From assembly GCA_049999805.1 (NCBI GenBank), contig JBNGIO010006303.1, positions 195,466 through 259,465 on the forward strand: DNA of 64,000 nt, in the 5' to 3' direction. How positions within the stretch are numbered: position 1 is the stretch's first letter; each line of letters opens with the position of its first letter. A program made the position numbers and the translations under genes. Source of the DNA: Folioceros fuciformis. Taxonomy: Eukaryota > Anthocerotophyta > Anthocerotopsida > Anthocerotales. Below, piece after piece: positions 34,641 through 44,144 of the stretch. Under the pieces are notes generated by a model, which ran no database searches, had not been told where the DNA came from, and saw only the letters and a program-made list of their open reading frames with translations.

Positions 34641-37260
34641 ATGGGTTCCAGGGGAAATGGGGATGGACAAGAGAGTAGTTCCCGCGGAAGCAGACGCAAC
34701 AGTGCCCGAAGAAGGAAGAATTGCGTAGATGCTAGAGGGTCGGGCCTGGCAGAGGTACAAGGGGAGCGGGAGGAGTATGGAGAGGAGAGAGCCAGCACCG
34801 CAGGATTTGGAGACGATATCCTTGCTCAAGTTTTTGCTCTCTTCTCTACTCGACAACTGCTGTCGAAATTGGCACTTGTTTGTCGTCGGTGGAGGCGCCT
34901 CTCCAACGGCATGGTACAATGGCGTTCTGGACCTGCTTCAACTGTGTCTGTCCGCTCACTTGTGTGAACCTCATCTCGTTGAAGGGCTTGTCCAACAGTT
35001 GTGTTGCTGGTGTGTGTGGCAGGTTACCGAATTGTTACCTCCTGGCGTGGGGAGCCCAAGTAAACGGGACCCTTTCTGGGTATGCCGTTTTGCTGACATG
35101 GAACTCTATGTATGTAGTTTACGGGTTTGTCTGTAGGTTGTAGACGGTGCTGAATCGCATGCCCGCGTGTAGGCAACTCCACAACGTGTGCTGGAGCTTC
35201 TGAAACGCTATGAGGCAACCTTGGAGAGAATAGAGCTTTGTGGGTACGTGCATCCCTATAGAAGTTCTTCATGTTGTATCTGTCGGTAAATTATTGAGTC
35301 AGGGTTTAAGGGCGGCGTGTGTTGACTGTGCAGCTTGCAATGGCCGAAAGTGGACGATGTGGCAAGCATAATATCAAGTCTGCCCAAGCTGAAAGATTTG
35401 ACCATCAGCCCCTGGTGGTTGGTAGCTTGTATTGACGTGGTCAATATTGCCAAAGCGCTTCCGCAGCAGCTCATCAGTCTTGACCTTCATCGGGAGCCAT
35501 GTATGCCAGGCCTGCATCCTCCCGTGGTCAATGATCAGTTCCTCCTGGAACTGCAGCAAAGGTGTATTTTGCTACAGAAGCTTAATCTGGATGGTCATAA
35601 AATCATAACCTGGCAAGGATTGGACGGTGTCGTTGGAGCATGTCCAATGTTGACCTATCTAGATGTGGAGAGTGAGGTCTTGGGTTGGCCAGAGGTTCAC
35701 AGCATTTTAAGACAATGCAAATCGTTAAAGCACTTGTCAGTCGTGTCTCCACCTCTTGGCGACGTTGCTGTTATTGATTCTCTGGCTGGTAGTATTGTCC
35801 AGCCTGGGAGAAGGTCGGGTTTTCGCAGCAGGGAAAGAGCAGCTTCAACTGCAATTGAAGACTTGAATATTGTGGAGGATGTTTCCCTGCCACCCTTTCT
35901 ATCATCTTTGCGGCTGTACACGTCGTCATATCGCTCAGTAGATCTTTATTATCTTCAAGCGCTTGGGCTTCTGAAAAAATCTGGCCATCAGTTGCGTCAT
36001 CTGCATGCCCAAGGGCTTTTCAACTCGAGCTGGCAGGCGATATCGATTTGGTGCCTGAACCTTGTGTCACTGGACTTGTCACATCCTAAGTATCATTCGA
36101 GGGGGCTCACTGAGGTATTTCTCTCAACTCTATTGGACTATTTTCTTGAGCTTTGATGAAGACACTGTCGTACCCCTGGTGGGACTCGTTTTTTGTCGTT
36201 CTTGGGGGATACCTCATGAAGCCTGCGTTTGTCAATGTACAAACTTGTTGCAGATCGAGGAGGTTGTGCTCAGGGGACTTGTACAGCTTCTTAAGCATCT
36301 CAAAAGACTGGCGCTGCCTTCAGCAACAGACCGCATTCTCAGTGAGCTTGGGCGCTGGTGCCCTAAACTCCAGGAATTGCGGTTCCAGGTAGTGTGCAGT
36401 GTTTACAACTCGGCTGATGTTCATTGATGGAGGGTTTTTTTGAGGTTCATAGACTGTGTTTTTGTGCATTTATGTTGCAATTTGGAGACTATGGCATCTA
36501 CACCTGGCGGCTGGATGTTTAGGCTGGTTGTTTGATATTTGCAACCTCAGGGCCATTACCTCCACTCTCGAAGAAGTTGCTTGCACCATCGATCCATAGT
36601 GACAAACCATGGAATTATTCAGCTATCTGAAGGTTGCCCTGATTTGCGTGTTCTGAGTTTGGCTGGCTGCGAAAACATGACCATTAGTTCCGCCCGGTAG
36701 GTTCCTCTCCTGTGTTGTCTGCAACACATGACCCAGGTGAAAAACATGTTCCCGCTTACAAGCTTCCTCTGAAGCAATCTCAGCCTTAGATATGTGACTT
36801 TTTTTTTCTTTTTCACGCACAGGAGTTTAACGTTTCATTGCAAAGTTTTGGAGGAGTTGTACCTGTTTGGGTGTGCCAATCTCACTGACGACGGCGTTAA
36901 AGCACTTTTGCCTCTCATGTGCAAGTCGCTAGTTGCACTTGATCTTTCCAAATGCTCGAGGGTAACCCCTGACATTTTCACCATCATTTTGCAGGCTTCA
37001 AAGGTCTGGCTCTCCTCCCCTCACCTTTTTCGCTGACCAGAGCTCAGTGACATGTATAGACGTAAGAGTTTTGTCAGTGGGGCTCATTCCTTTCTTGGGT
37101 TGGTGTGCAGTCACAGAATCTGTCCCTGCGCATGCTCGCAGTCTCCCCGCATCTCAACATACAGTACCTGTTTGATTTTCGAGAGCAATTCGAAGAGCTG
37201 CTGCCTTCCTTTCGAGTTGTACCCGGTTATTGCTGGGAAGGCTTTTATTATGCCCGGTAA
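34641..37260 (+). CDS. F-box/LRR protein (SCF ubiquitin ligase substrate adaptor)
   Basis: F-box proteins bind SKP1 and present substrates to SCF ubiquitin ligases. Exons 34641-34913, 35173-35243, 35334-36114, 36254-36388, 36551-36696, 36823-37003 and 37111-37260 join in phase to 578 residues. The F-box lies at residues 56-88 (FGDDILAQVFALFSTRQLLS followed by KLALVCRRWRRLS). LRRs follow: LPKLKDLTISPWW, CILLQKLNLDGH, CPMLTYLDVES, CKSLKHLSVVS, CPDLRVLSLAGCENMT, CKVLEELYLFGCANLTDDGV and CKSLVALDLSKCSRVT, the cysteine-containing type. The ATG at 34641 is the first after an in-frame TTG. The junction from exon 1 to exon 2 is the least certain, as other splicing in that 260-bp interval is possible. 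The protein ends FRVVPGYCWEGFYYAR. The substrate is unknown. Confidence 0.88.
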
Positions 37261-38409
37261 CTTTCCGTGTCCTGAATGGGTTGATGTAGAGAGCTAGGCC
37301 CTCGTCTCAAGGGTCCGAGAGGTTAAGTAGCCCCGTGGCGTCTTTTCGCTACTGTGTCCACATGTATTTGAACCAGAAGCTGCTGGAAAGCCAGCGCGTG
37401 TGTCGTCTGAAGGGCTGGAAGAGGAACGAACAATTGGCAGAGGATTCCCGGAGGGGAATGAGTTCCCGACGACAGAACTGCAACTCAACTCGGCCTGGGC
37501 AAGCGTGACCACTGTTTGTTCTAGCTGTGCAAGAATCGTACACGGAACAGTAGATACTTCGCACCATGTTCCAGAAGAGGTGCCGTGGACAGCACATTCC
37601 AGCTGTACAGACAAGCATCCTTAACGTTTGTATCGTCAGGAAATGAGCATACTGGGAGTGTTTTCTGTTTGTAGGGGCGCGCGCACCACGGGGTGCATTG
37701 CCAGCTAATTCCATCGCCTCTGCCAGGACTCATGGCTGGCACTGACCTCCAGGACCTGCGCCTGGGCGAGGGCCATGCGGACAGTGGTTTTGGACCAGCC
37801 AACCAGACAGCCAGCCAGCCGGCCAGCGGAGAAGTAGATGATGAGCTAGGTTGGTGGAGCCGGACTGGACTGTTAGAAGCCGCGCTGGTGTGCAAGGCGT
37901 GTGACGAAGCACGAGCCCAAGGAAAGTGTGACCTGTCTATACGCATGTATGTCGTAGCTTGCAGCTCCTCCAGCATCATTCCAGTACAACTACTACAACG
38001 CTACTTTCGCCTACAAGGCTCATGGCACTCCCAGATACAAGACCCACCATGCCAGGAGGCAAAACTCAGGATAGAACCACCCTACAAGAAGCTGTTACAA
38101 GTGGAATCTCTCAGCGCAGCCGTTTTGTCATCCCAGAGACATAAATACAAGTCAGGCAGGCACCTAGTGCATCATGCGTCACATTTGTGTGTAGGATTAA
38201 AGAATTGTATTGACAGTTGGAAGCTGGCTGCTACCCTGTCCTGTTGCGACAATGTGAGACAGACACCTAATGGCAGCAGACTCTGACTGTAGATAGAGAA
38301 TAAGCTGAGCTCCGGAGACGCGCAAAACCCCATCCCTGTTGCGGTGACGAAGCCAAAAGAAACGGGTTTACAGCCAACAACCAACACCAGCACCGATGGG
38401 CTGCGCTTA
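37261..38409. other. Convergent intergenic region between F-box and receptor pseudokinase genes
   Basis: It contains the 3' ends of both genes. Frames at 37693-38286 and 37521-37979 lie opposite each other, are compositionally odd (CCAG-type repeats at 37795-37825) and resemble no protein I know. Confidence 0.55.
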
Positions 38410-40530
38410 TTAGCTGTGATAGGAGGCCGAATGGGTGAAAGATTCGGAAGCCTCCGATCCGGGAGTGTAAAGCTCCGGTCTGTCGAATTCACGGGACTTG
38501 TCATCCGACTTGTCATAGGATCTGGCGGCATCGTCCGACTCCAGAGGCCTGATCTCCTCCAGCATTTTCACAACCTGGCGCATTTTCGGTCTCTGGTCGG
38601 GTGCTGTGGCCACGCAAGCCATTGCGATCTGCAGCATTTGCACCATTTCCTCTTCGATGTTCTGGTACCTCATCAGCTCCAAGTCGAACACCTCCGCAGT
38701 CCACTCTTCACGGACCACAGACTGCACCCACCGCGGCAGATCAATGCCTTCATCGTTGAGAGACGACTGCGTGGGCGCCTTCCCTGTGAGCAACTCCAGC
38801 AGCAGCACGCCGAAGCTGTACACGTCTGCCCTCTGCGTCACCTTACGCGTCTCCGTCACCTCGGGAGCCCTGTATCCGACAACGCGAGAAGCGGACGGGG
38901 AGGAGCTGAGGAGCTGCACCAGGCCGAAGTCCGACACGCAGGCCTCGAAATTCCTGTTTAGAAGAATGTTGGAGGACTTGATGTTGCCGTGCGTGAATTT
39001 GGAGCTGCCTGCCTCGTCATGCAGGTAGGCTATACCTCTGGCCGATCCCAGGGCAATCCGCACGCGCGACACCCAGTCCAGAGGCGTGCGTCCTGCGCCT
39101 CTGTTTCCTGTGTGATGCCAGAGCGAGAGAGGGCAGCAAAACAGACACACATACTTGAGAACAAGCGAAACGCCGTAAACAGAAGGAATGAAGGGAGGGA
39201 AGGAAGGCACTTGCTTACCGTGGAGCAGTGCAGACAGGCTGCCCATGGGCAGATAATCGTAAACCAGTAGCTTCTCGTCCCTGGAGTAGTAGTAGGCGCG
39301 CAGAGGCACCAGGTTGGGATGATGCAGCCTGCCTACCATCTCGATGTGATGCTCGAATTCCCTGGGCCCAGTACTTACATCCTTGAGCCGCTTCACGGCC
39401 ACGATAGATCCATCCTCCAGAACAGCCTTGTAGGCAGTTCCGACGCTCCCCTTCCCCAACACTTCGGCAGACGCCCTCAGCAAGTCCTCCAAGTCGAAGT
39501 TGAAGCGCTTACCTTCGAAGAAAACGAGCTTGTTCCGTTCAGGCTCCTGGATGGAACTGTAGGAATCATCCTTGAACTCCTCCGACTTGTACGCCTTGTC
39601 CTTAAACAAATCCTTGGTCACGCCAGCAGACACAGCCTCCCCGTCACTCTTCCGCCTCCAGTACCAGCACAAGAGGGCCGCGGTGACGACCAGAATAAAG
39701 AGTGCATTCCCGACTATGATGGCCACAACGGCACCCACAGAAATCCTGGACTTCTTCCCCTTAACTGCTAGTGAGGGCGAGACAGCGGTAGCGGGACAGG
39801 GATTTCCCGACGAAAGCCCGCAGATAAAGGGGTTCCCGACGAAAGCAGCCTCCCCAAACTTGTCCAGCAGAGCCCGATCCACCGCGCCGGTGAGATTATT
39901 GTTGGCCAGGCTGAGATTCAGCAGCCCAGTAAGGGCGCCGATGGTGGGCACGGGCCCCTGCAGCGAATTGTTCTGCAGAAACAGCGTCTTAAGCTTGGTG
40001 AGCTGGTCGATGGACGGCGGCACATCCCCGGAGAAGGCATTGAACGACAGGTCGAGATGCACCAGCGCACGCCAGTTGCCCAAATCCGGAAGCGGCCCGC
40101 TGAGCCGGTTGTCCTGCAGATAAAGAGCCCGCAGCCTGGTGCAATTGGCCAGGTCGGAGGGCAAGGCCCCTGTGAGCCCGTTCTTCCGCAGGCTCACCAC
40201 CCGCAACTGGTTGATGACCCCGAGCGTCCCCGGCGGAATGGTCCCCAGGATCCCCGCCCCGGGCTGCCGTACCTCCTGCACCCGCCCGTTCTGCGCGTCA
40301 CACTTGATCCCCGGCCAGAGGCAGGTGTTCACCGTCGGGTCCCAGGGCAAAAACGTCTTGGCAGGATCGACCGCATCTCTAAACGTGAGCAGAGCAACGG
40401 TGTCCGTGGTGAGCGATCCGTCCTGCTGATCCTGGCCGGACCCGAAACCGAAAAATGCGCCCAGGAGCAGTAGAGCGAGCACCGGCAGGGCCGCCTCCTG
40501 CCTTCCTCCCATTTGCCGCAGCCGCCGCAT
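38410..40530 (-). CDS. LRR receptor-like kinase, class III, probably catalytically inactive
   Basis: Two exons (40530-39219 and 39107-38410) give 669 residues. A signal peptide (LPVLALLLLGAFFGFGSG) is followed by the N-terminal cap with CLWPGIKC and about five LRRs (LRVVSLRKNGLTGALPSDLA; LRALYLQDNRLSGPLPDLG; LVHLDLSFNAFSGDVPPSI; LKTLFLQNNSLQGPVPTIG). Then come one membrane span (VVAIIVGNALFILVVTAALL) and a kinase domain. The P-loop GKGSVGTAYKA and VAVKRLKD lysine are intact and DFG is present, but the catalytic loop reads HGNIKSSN in place of HRDxKxxN. That change defines the 'probable inactive receptor kinase' group of plants. The ATG at 40530 is chosen because it directly precedes the signal peptide; the frame upstream lacks a better one. 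The class is known for roles in growth and defence signalling; the ligand is unknown. Confidence 0.95.
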   Translation of the reverse strand: MRRLRQMGGRQEAALPVLALLLLGAFFGFGSGQDQQDGSLTTDTVALLTFRDAVDPAKTFLPWDPTVNTCLWPGIKCDAQNGRVQEVRQPGAGILGTIPPGTLGVINQLRVVSLRKNGLTGALPSDLANCTRLRALYLQDNRLSGPLPDLGNWRALVHLDLSFNAFSGDVPPSIDQLTKLKTLFLQNNSLQGPVPTIGALTGLLNLSLANNNLTGAVDRALLDKFGEAAFVGNPFICGLSSGNPCPATAVSPSLAVKGKKSRISVGAVVAIIVGNALFILVVTAALLCWYWRRKSDGEAVSAGVTKDLFKDKAYKSEEFKDDSYSSIQEPERNKLVFFEGKRFNFDLEDLLRASAEVLGKGSVGTAYKAVLEDGSIVAVKRLKDVSTGPREFEHHIEMVGRLHHPNLVPLRAYYYSRDEKLLVYDYLPMGSLSALLHGKQVPSFPPFIPSVYGVSLVLKYVCLFCCPLSLWHHTGNRGAGRTPLDWVSRVRIALGSARGIAYLHDEAGSSKFTHGNIKSSNILLNRNFEACVSDFGLVQLLSSSPSASRVVGYRAPEVTETRKVTQRADVYSFGVLLLELLTGKAPTQSSLNDEGIDLPRWVQSVVREEWTAEVFDLELMRYQNIEEEMVQMLQIAMACVATAPDQRPKMRQVVKMLEEIRPLESDDAARSYDKSDDKSREFDRPELYTPGSEASESFTHSASYHS
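39108..39218 (-). other. 111-bp intron of the receptor pseudokinase, in frame and free of stops
   Basis: The donor GTAAGC follows LLHG and the acceptor ACACAG precedes NRGAGRTPLDW, the usual class III intron position. Its length is a multiple of three with no stop, so retention would insert 37 residues into the kinase. Confidence 0.85.
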
Positions 40531-40974
40531 GGCCCCGTCCCCAACTCGCCCAAGCAAACGCACGCACACAAGGCAAACTCTTTTTGTCACACACTTTTCA
40601 CAAAACCCTGGCCTCACCCTTACCCTCGCCACACCAGTTTGCGCAACACTGCATGGCGCACCTCTCGTCTCCTCTTCTGCCCTGTGCCCTGCCCCGCCTT
40701 CCCTTGTCACTCAACTGCCGCTCCCGACCTGTCCTCCTGCCGGCAGATCTCCCATTCCATCGCGTGGCGGAGGTCGCGGGCAGGAGACGTGCGTGCTCCC
40801 TGTCCCCTCCACTCGCCAAGCCCCCGGCACTGTTCACCTTGGGGCTGTTGACACACACAGGTCGCGCACTGAGAGCTCGCTTTACCTTTTTTTCCTTTGC
40901 CCTTCCCTTCCCTTCCACTCCCCTTTCGCGTCCGCGGGCGTGGCTAGCCCGCTTCCATGCTCAGGAAGACGCCG

Positions 40975-41074
40975 NNNNNNNNNNNNNNNNNNNNNNNNNN
41001 NNNNNNNNNNNNNNNNNNNNNNNNNNNNNNNNNNNNNNNNNNNNNNNNNNNNNNNNNNNNNNNNNNNNNNNNNN
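40975..41074. other. Assembly gap (100 N)
   Basis: It lies in the 5' flank of the receptor pseudokinase. No known gene is affected. Confidence 0.95.
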
Positions 41075-41500
41075 CGAGGACGATGGAGGCAACAAAGAAG
41101 GGGAGGACGCTGTGGCACCGCGGCAAAGCTCGGCCGCGGGAAGGAAGGGGACGGAGGAAGCTGCCCGAGCGCAGACCAGACCAGACCAGACCAGGCCAGA
41201 CCAGAGAGCAGAACAGGGCTATGGGAGCTGATGAGCAGCGAGCAGGTTCCGGGTAGCAGGCCGGCCAATGAGCATGGGGATGGTGCAATCGGGGGAAGAC
41301 GGAGGCCGAGACCCGGGCCCGCGACAGAGCTGCCAGCGGTGAAGCAGGGGCGAAAGTGGCGCAACTCAACGTTAACGACGGTGGCAAGCTCCGTCATGAT
41401 GCTCGGGAGTCGGGAATGGTGGCAGGCAGCGCGGGCGCCCGTTACCCTGAACTCCGCGCTTTTTTAATTTCCGGGGTCCGGGTTCAGGTCAGCCAGTCGT

Positions 41501-41900
41501 NNNNNNNNNNNNNNNNNNNNNNNNNNNNNNNNNNNNNNNNNNNNNNNNNNNNNNNNNNNNNNNNNNNNNNNNNNNNNNNNNNNNNNNNNNNNNNNNNNNN
41601 NNNNNNNNNNNNNNNNNNNNNNNNNNNNNNNNNNNNNNNNNNNNNNNNNNNNNNNNNNNNNNNNNNNNNNNNNNNNNNNNNNNNNNNNNNNNNNNNNNNN
41701 NNNNNNNNNNNNNNNNNNNNNNNNNNNNNNNNNNNNNNNNNNNNNNNNNNNNNNNNNNNNNNNNNNNNNNNNNNNNNNNNNNNNNNNNNNNNNNNNNNNN
41801 NNNNNNNNNNNNNNNNNNNNNNNNNNNNNNNNNNNNNNNNNNNNNNNNNNNNNNNNNNNNNNNNNNNNNNNNNNNNNNNNNNNNNNNNNNNNNNNNNNNN
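41501..41900. other. Assembly gap (400 N)
   Basis: The only gap longer than 100 N, so its size may be estimated rather than a placeholder. Confidence 0.95.
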
Positions 41901-42047
41901 CACCACCACATACAGTACATAATTAACTTCCTGACCGTTGCTCTCCGGTCACGTCGGTGTCGCACAACGGGAATTCCCAAGTCCCCGCTTACCTGGGGAC
42001 TCACTCGTCAGTCGGGCTTGCGGGGCCCGCCAACCCCCTTCCCTGCC

Positions 42048-42075
42048 TAAACCCTAGAAACCCAAACCCTAAACC
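42048..42075. repeat. Degenerate telomere-like repeat
   Basis: TAAACCCTAG, AAACCCA and AACCCTAAACC are close to the plant CCCTAAA unit. In GC-rich promoter-like DNA this may be a telo-box rather than telomere-derived sequence. Confidence 0.5.
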
Positions 42076-42171
42076 AGGACCCGGCGTGCCAGCTCTGCTC
42101 TGCTCTCCTTTTCGTCTCCTGTCCTCTCCTCTCCTCTCGTCTCTGCACGGCCTGCAGGCCATCTGCGCGGC

Positions 42172-42703
42172 GATGCTTTCCAATCGATGCTTGCAGGGCC
42201 TGCAGGCAGTAGTAGGCTGCAGGCTTGCCAGCCACACCTCCTTGTCCCGCTCTCTTGGCGCGCCACCTGCTGCCATGCCAGCTATCACCAAACCACGCCT
42301 TTTCCCACTACACTTTCGGCAGCCGGATGTGCAGCCATTTGTCCGGCGGAGTACGATTCCCAGACCGCACGCCTTGCCTAACTCTTTCTTTCATGCTTTG
42401 TGGAGGACGGATATGGATCAGCGCTATCCATTAGAGAACACCTCGTCAAGTTCTCCTCACGGCTTTCACAGCAAGAGATCCGCACGCCTAGCTTACCCTC
42501 CCTTTCATGCACTAGAGAGGACGGATATGGATCAGCGCCATCCATTCGGGAACACCTCGTCCCCTTCTCTTCCCACGTCTTCTTCAGCAAAAGCTTCGTG
42601 GTCATTCGAAATCATTCAAGTTGGAGAGACTGGGATTGATTGCCTGGAGACAACCATCCACATCGGGACGGACTCTATGATCGGAAACATTTGCTTGGTG
42701 TGA
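42172..42703 (+). CDS. Hypothetical ORF of about 177 residues with an internal duplication
   Basis: From the ATG at 42172 the frame is open to TGA at 42701-42703. The first 60 residues are rich in Arg, Ser and Leu and poor in acids (MLSNRCLQGLQAVVGCRLAS), which resembles a mitochondrial presequence. A segment of about 114 bp is then duplicated: FHALWRTDMDQRYPLENTSS and FHALERTDMDQRHPFGNTSS. No domain is recognised, and the following 260 bp up to the RING gene are AT-rich. It may be a short gene, the first exon of one, or chance. Coding status is doubtful. Confidence 0.3.
42361..42590. repeat. Two-copy tandem duplication, period about 114 bp
   Basis: Both copies share TTTCATGC, AGAGGACGGATATGGATCAG or a close variant, then CATCCATT or TATCCATT and AACACCTCGTC. 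They start at about 42389 and 42503. Confidence 0.85.
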
Positions 42704-42969
42704 GACACACACACGCACTCCATTCGGACAAACCGGACATGGAAACATCTAACTCGCCAAACTTCCGTAAATAGATACATTTAAGACTCGTTGCCTATAA
42801 ATAAGTGAGTGATCATCGTATTCACCATTTCACTCTTTCATTCCCTTCCAACTCGATCATTAACAAAGCTTTAAACAAAAATCTATTGGTTACACCCATC
42901 TCTATCATATTTATAATTACGATTAAAAAAATAAAATTTAATATTTTTAATATAATCTAGTCTACTAAA

Positions 42970-43602
42970 ATGAGGACTTGGTTGTACCATATTTATTCAT
43001 GGTCTTTATATATATTTCCCTTTTTTTTTTCTTCAATAATAATATTTCTTATTAATTATATTATTGGTTCCTTCTGGAATTCACTACTGCAATTCTCAGG
43101 GATAGCAAGAGTGCATGATAGTATACTAACACACTATGCTAGTCGACAGCAAATCATACATCAACACGAGGAATTATTGTTTGGAAATAATAATTATTTG
43201 TGGATTTTTCTTTATATCGGAATAACAGTGTTATTGTGTATTAATCAGGTAGGGTTGCCTATTAGATATATAGCTGATTGCCTTTGGCACATGATAATAC
43301 AAGCCCATACAAGACCAAGAGTGAATGAGAATGTATCAATAGAAAATGCTCCACAACAACAAAACATACATCCAACGGAGGAATCGTTATCTCAAAATAT
43401 CAACCTTCTTGCATCCAGAGTGATTTGCACAGATTTAGATGTGGAGAATAACTGTGCTATTTGTCTCACTCCATTTGAAGTGGGAGTAACCATATGGAAG
43501 CTTCCTACTTGTTCCCATGTTTTTCACATCCATTGCATGGATGCTTGGTGGTCTTGTGGAGGAAGAACTTGTCCTCTTTGTAGGAGACATATAAATGTAT
43601 AG
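42970..43602 (+). CDS. Membrane-anchored RING-H2 E3 ubiquitin ligase (ATL-like)
   Basis: This single-exon frame of 210 residues starts at ATG 42970. Residues about 8-38 (YSWSLYIFPFFFSSIIIFLI..) and about 77-95 (LWIFLYIGITVLLCI) are membrane spans. The C-terminal RING-H2 finger at 162-206 has every ligand: CAIC, then CSHVFHIHC, then CPLC, with the W two residues before the fifth group expected for E2 binding (DAWWSCGGRTCPLC). Such proteins transfer ubiquitin from an E2 to targets at membranes. The gene is much more AT-rich than those on either side. The substrate is unknown, and expression of this intronless frame is not shown. Confidence 0.85.
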   Translation: MRTWLYHIYSWSLYIFPFFFSSIIIFLINYIIGSFWNSLLQFSGIARVHDSILTHYASRQQIIHQHEELLFGNNNYLWIFLYIGITVLLCINQVGLPIRYIADCLWHMIIQAHTRPRVNENVSIENAPQQQNIHPTEESLSQNINLLASRVICTDLDVENNCAICLTPFEVGVTIWKLPTCSHVFHIHCMDAWWSCGGRTCPLCRRHINV

Positions 43603-43821
43603 CATGCTGAGAGTAGCCAAGAATTATTGAATTCGACGTCTTCTGAGCATTAAACATCAATTAAACATAAACTGAAGGTCTTATATGAATTCAATACTTA
43701 ATCGATCCCTAGATATTGACATGTTAAATTCGAGGTCTTGTTTAAGTTGTTGTACAAATTCAATGTCACTAGACATTGAGGTTACATTGCAACTAGCCTA
43801 GCCATAGAAGAGGTCTAAGAC

Positions 43822-44079
43822 AATGGTAGCCTTGAAAACTATGTCAAAAGCATTCTCAATATGCACAATGAAGAGCTGCCCAACACCTTGGATACCAAAG
43901 CTATAGATTTTTACGATCGCAATTGGGATGACAATCCCAAATTGATGAGAAGAAAGATAGACAAAATTGCTCTCGAAGTTGATTCACAATACTAGGGTGA
44001 ATGGAAAACCAATAGCCCTAAAGTCAGCTTGTCCACAGCAAGTAGCTTACTAGGTAGTATCCTTGATTATGAATATTAA
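43822..44079 (+). pseudogene. Short protein-coding relic, family unknown
   Basis: The frame reads NGSLENYVKSILNMHNEELP and continues through FYDRNWDDNP to a TAG at 43993-43995. It then stays protein-like (GEWKTNSPKVSLSTASSLLG) to TAA at 44077-44079. There is no ATG near its start and an in-frame TAA l lies just upstream. Its balanced, charged composition in AT-rich DNA suggests a decayed gene or transposon fragment. I do not recognise it. Confidence 0.35.
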
Positions 44080-44118
44080 TGTAGACCCTTGATTTTAGGG
44101 CAGCTTCAGGGTTTAGAG

Positions 44119-44144
44119 TTTAGGGTTTAGGGTTAAACCCTAAA
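44119..44144. repeat. Interstitial telomere-like repeats in inverted orientation
   Basis: Two TTTAGGG units are followed at once by TTAAACCCTAAA, so plant telomere units meet head to head. A degenerate GGGTTTAGAG precedes them at 44109. Confidence 0.85.

Larger units (their letters stand above)
40531..42171. other. Receptor pseudokinase 5' flank with two gaps; no gene seen
   Basis: GC-rich with CT-rich stretches (40660-40760) and an (ACCAG)n-like run at 41176-41205. Frames cross the gaps and are meaningless there. Telomere-like CCCTAAA units occur at 42048-42075. Confidence 0.6.

Noticed and set aside
38344-40473. Long plus-strand frames opposite the receptor pseudokinase
   Set aside because: They are antisense shadows of a highly conserved kinase gene.
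41356-42004. Long frames across the 400-N gap
   Set aside because: Translation through N is meaningless, and the flanking codons show nothing protein-like.
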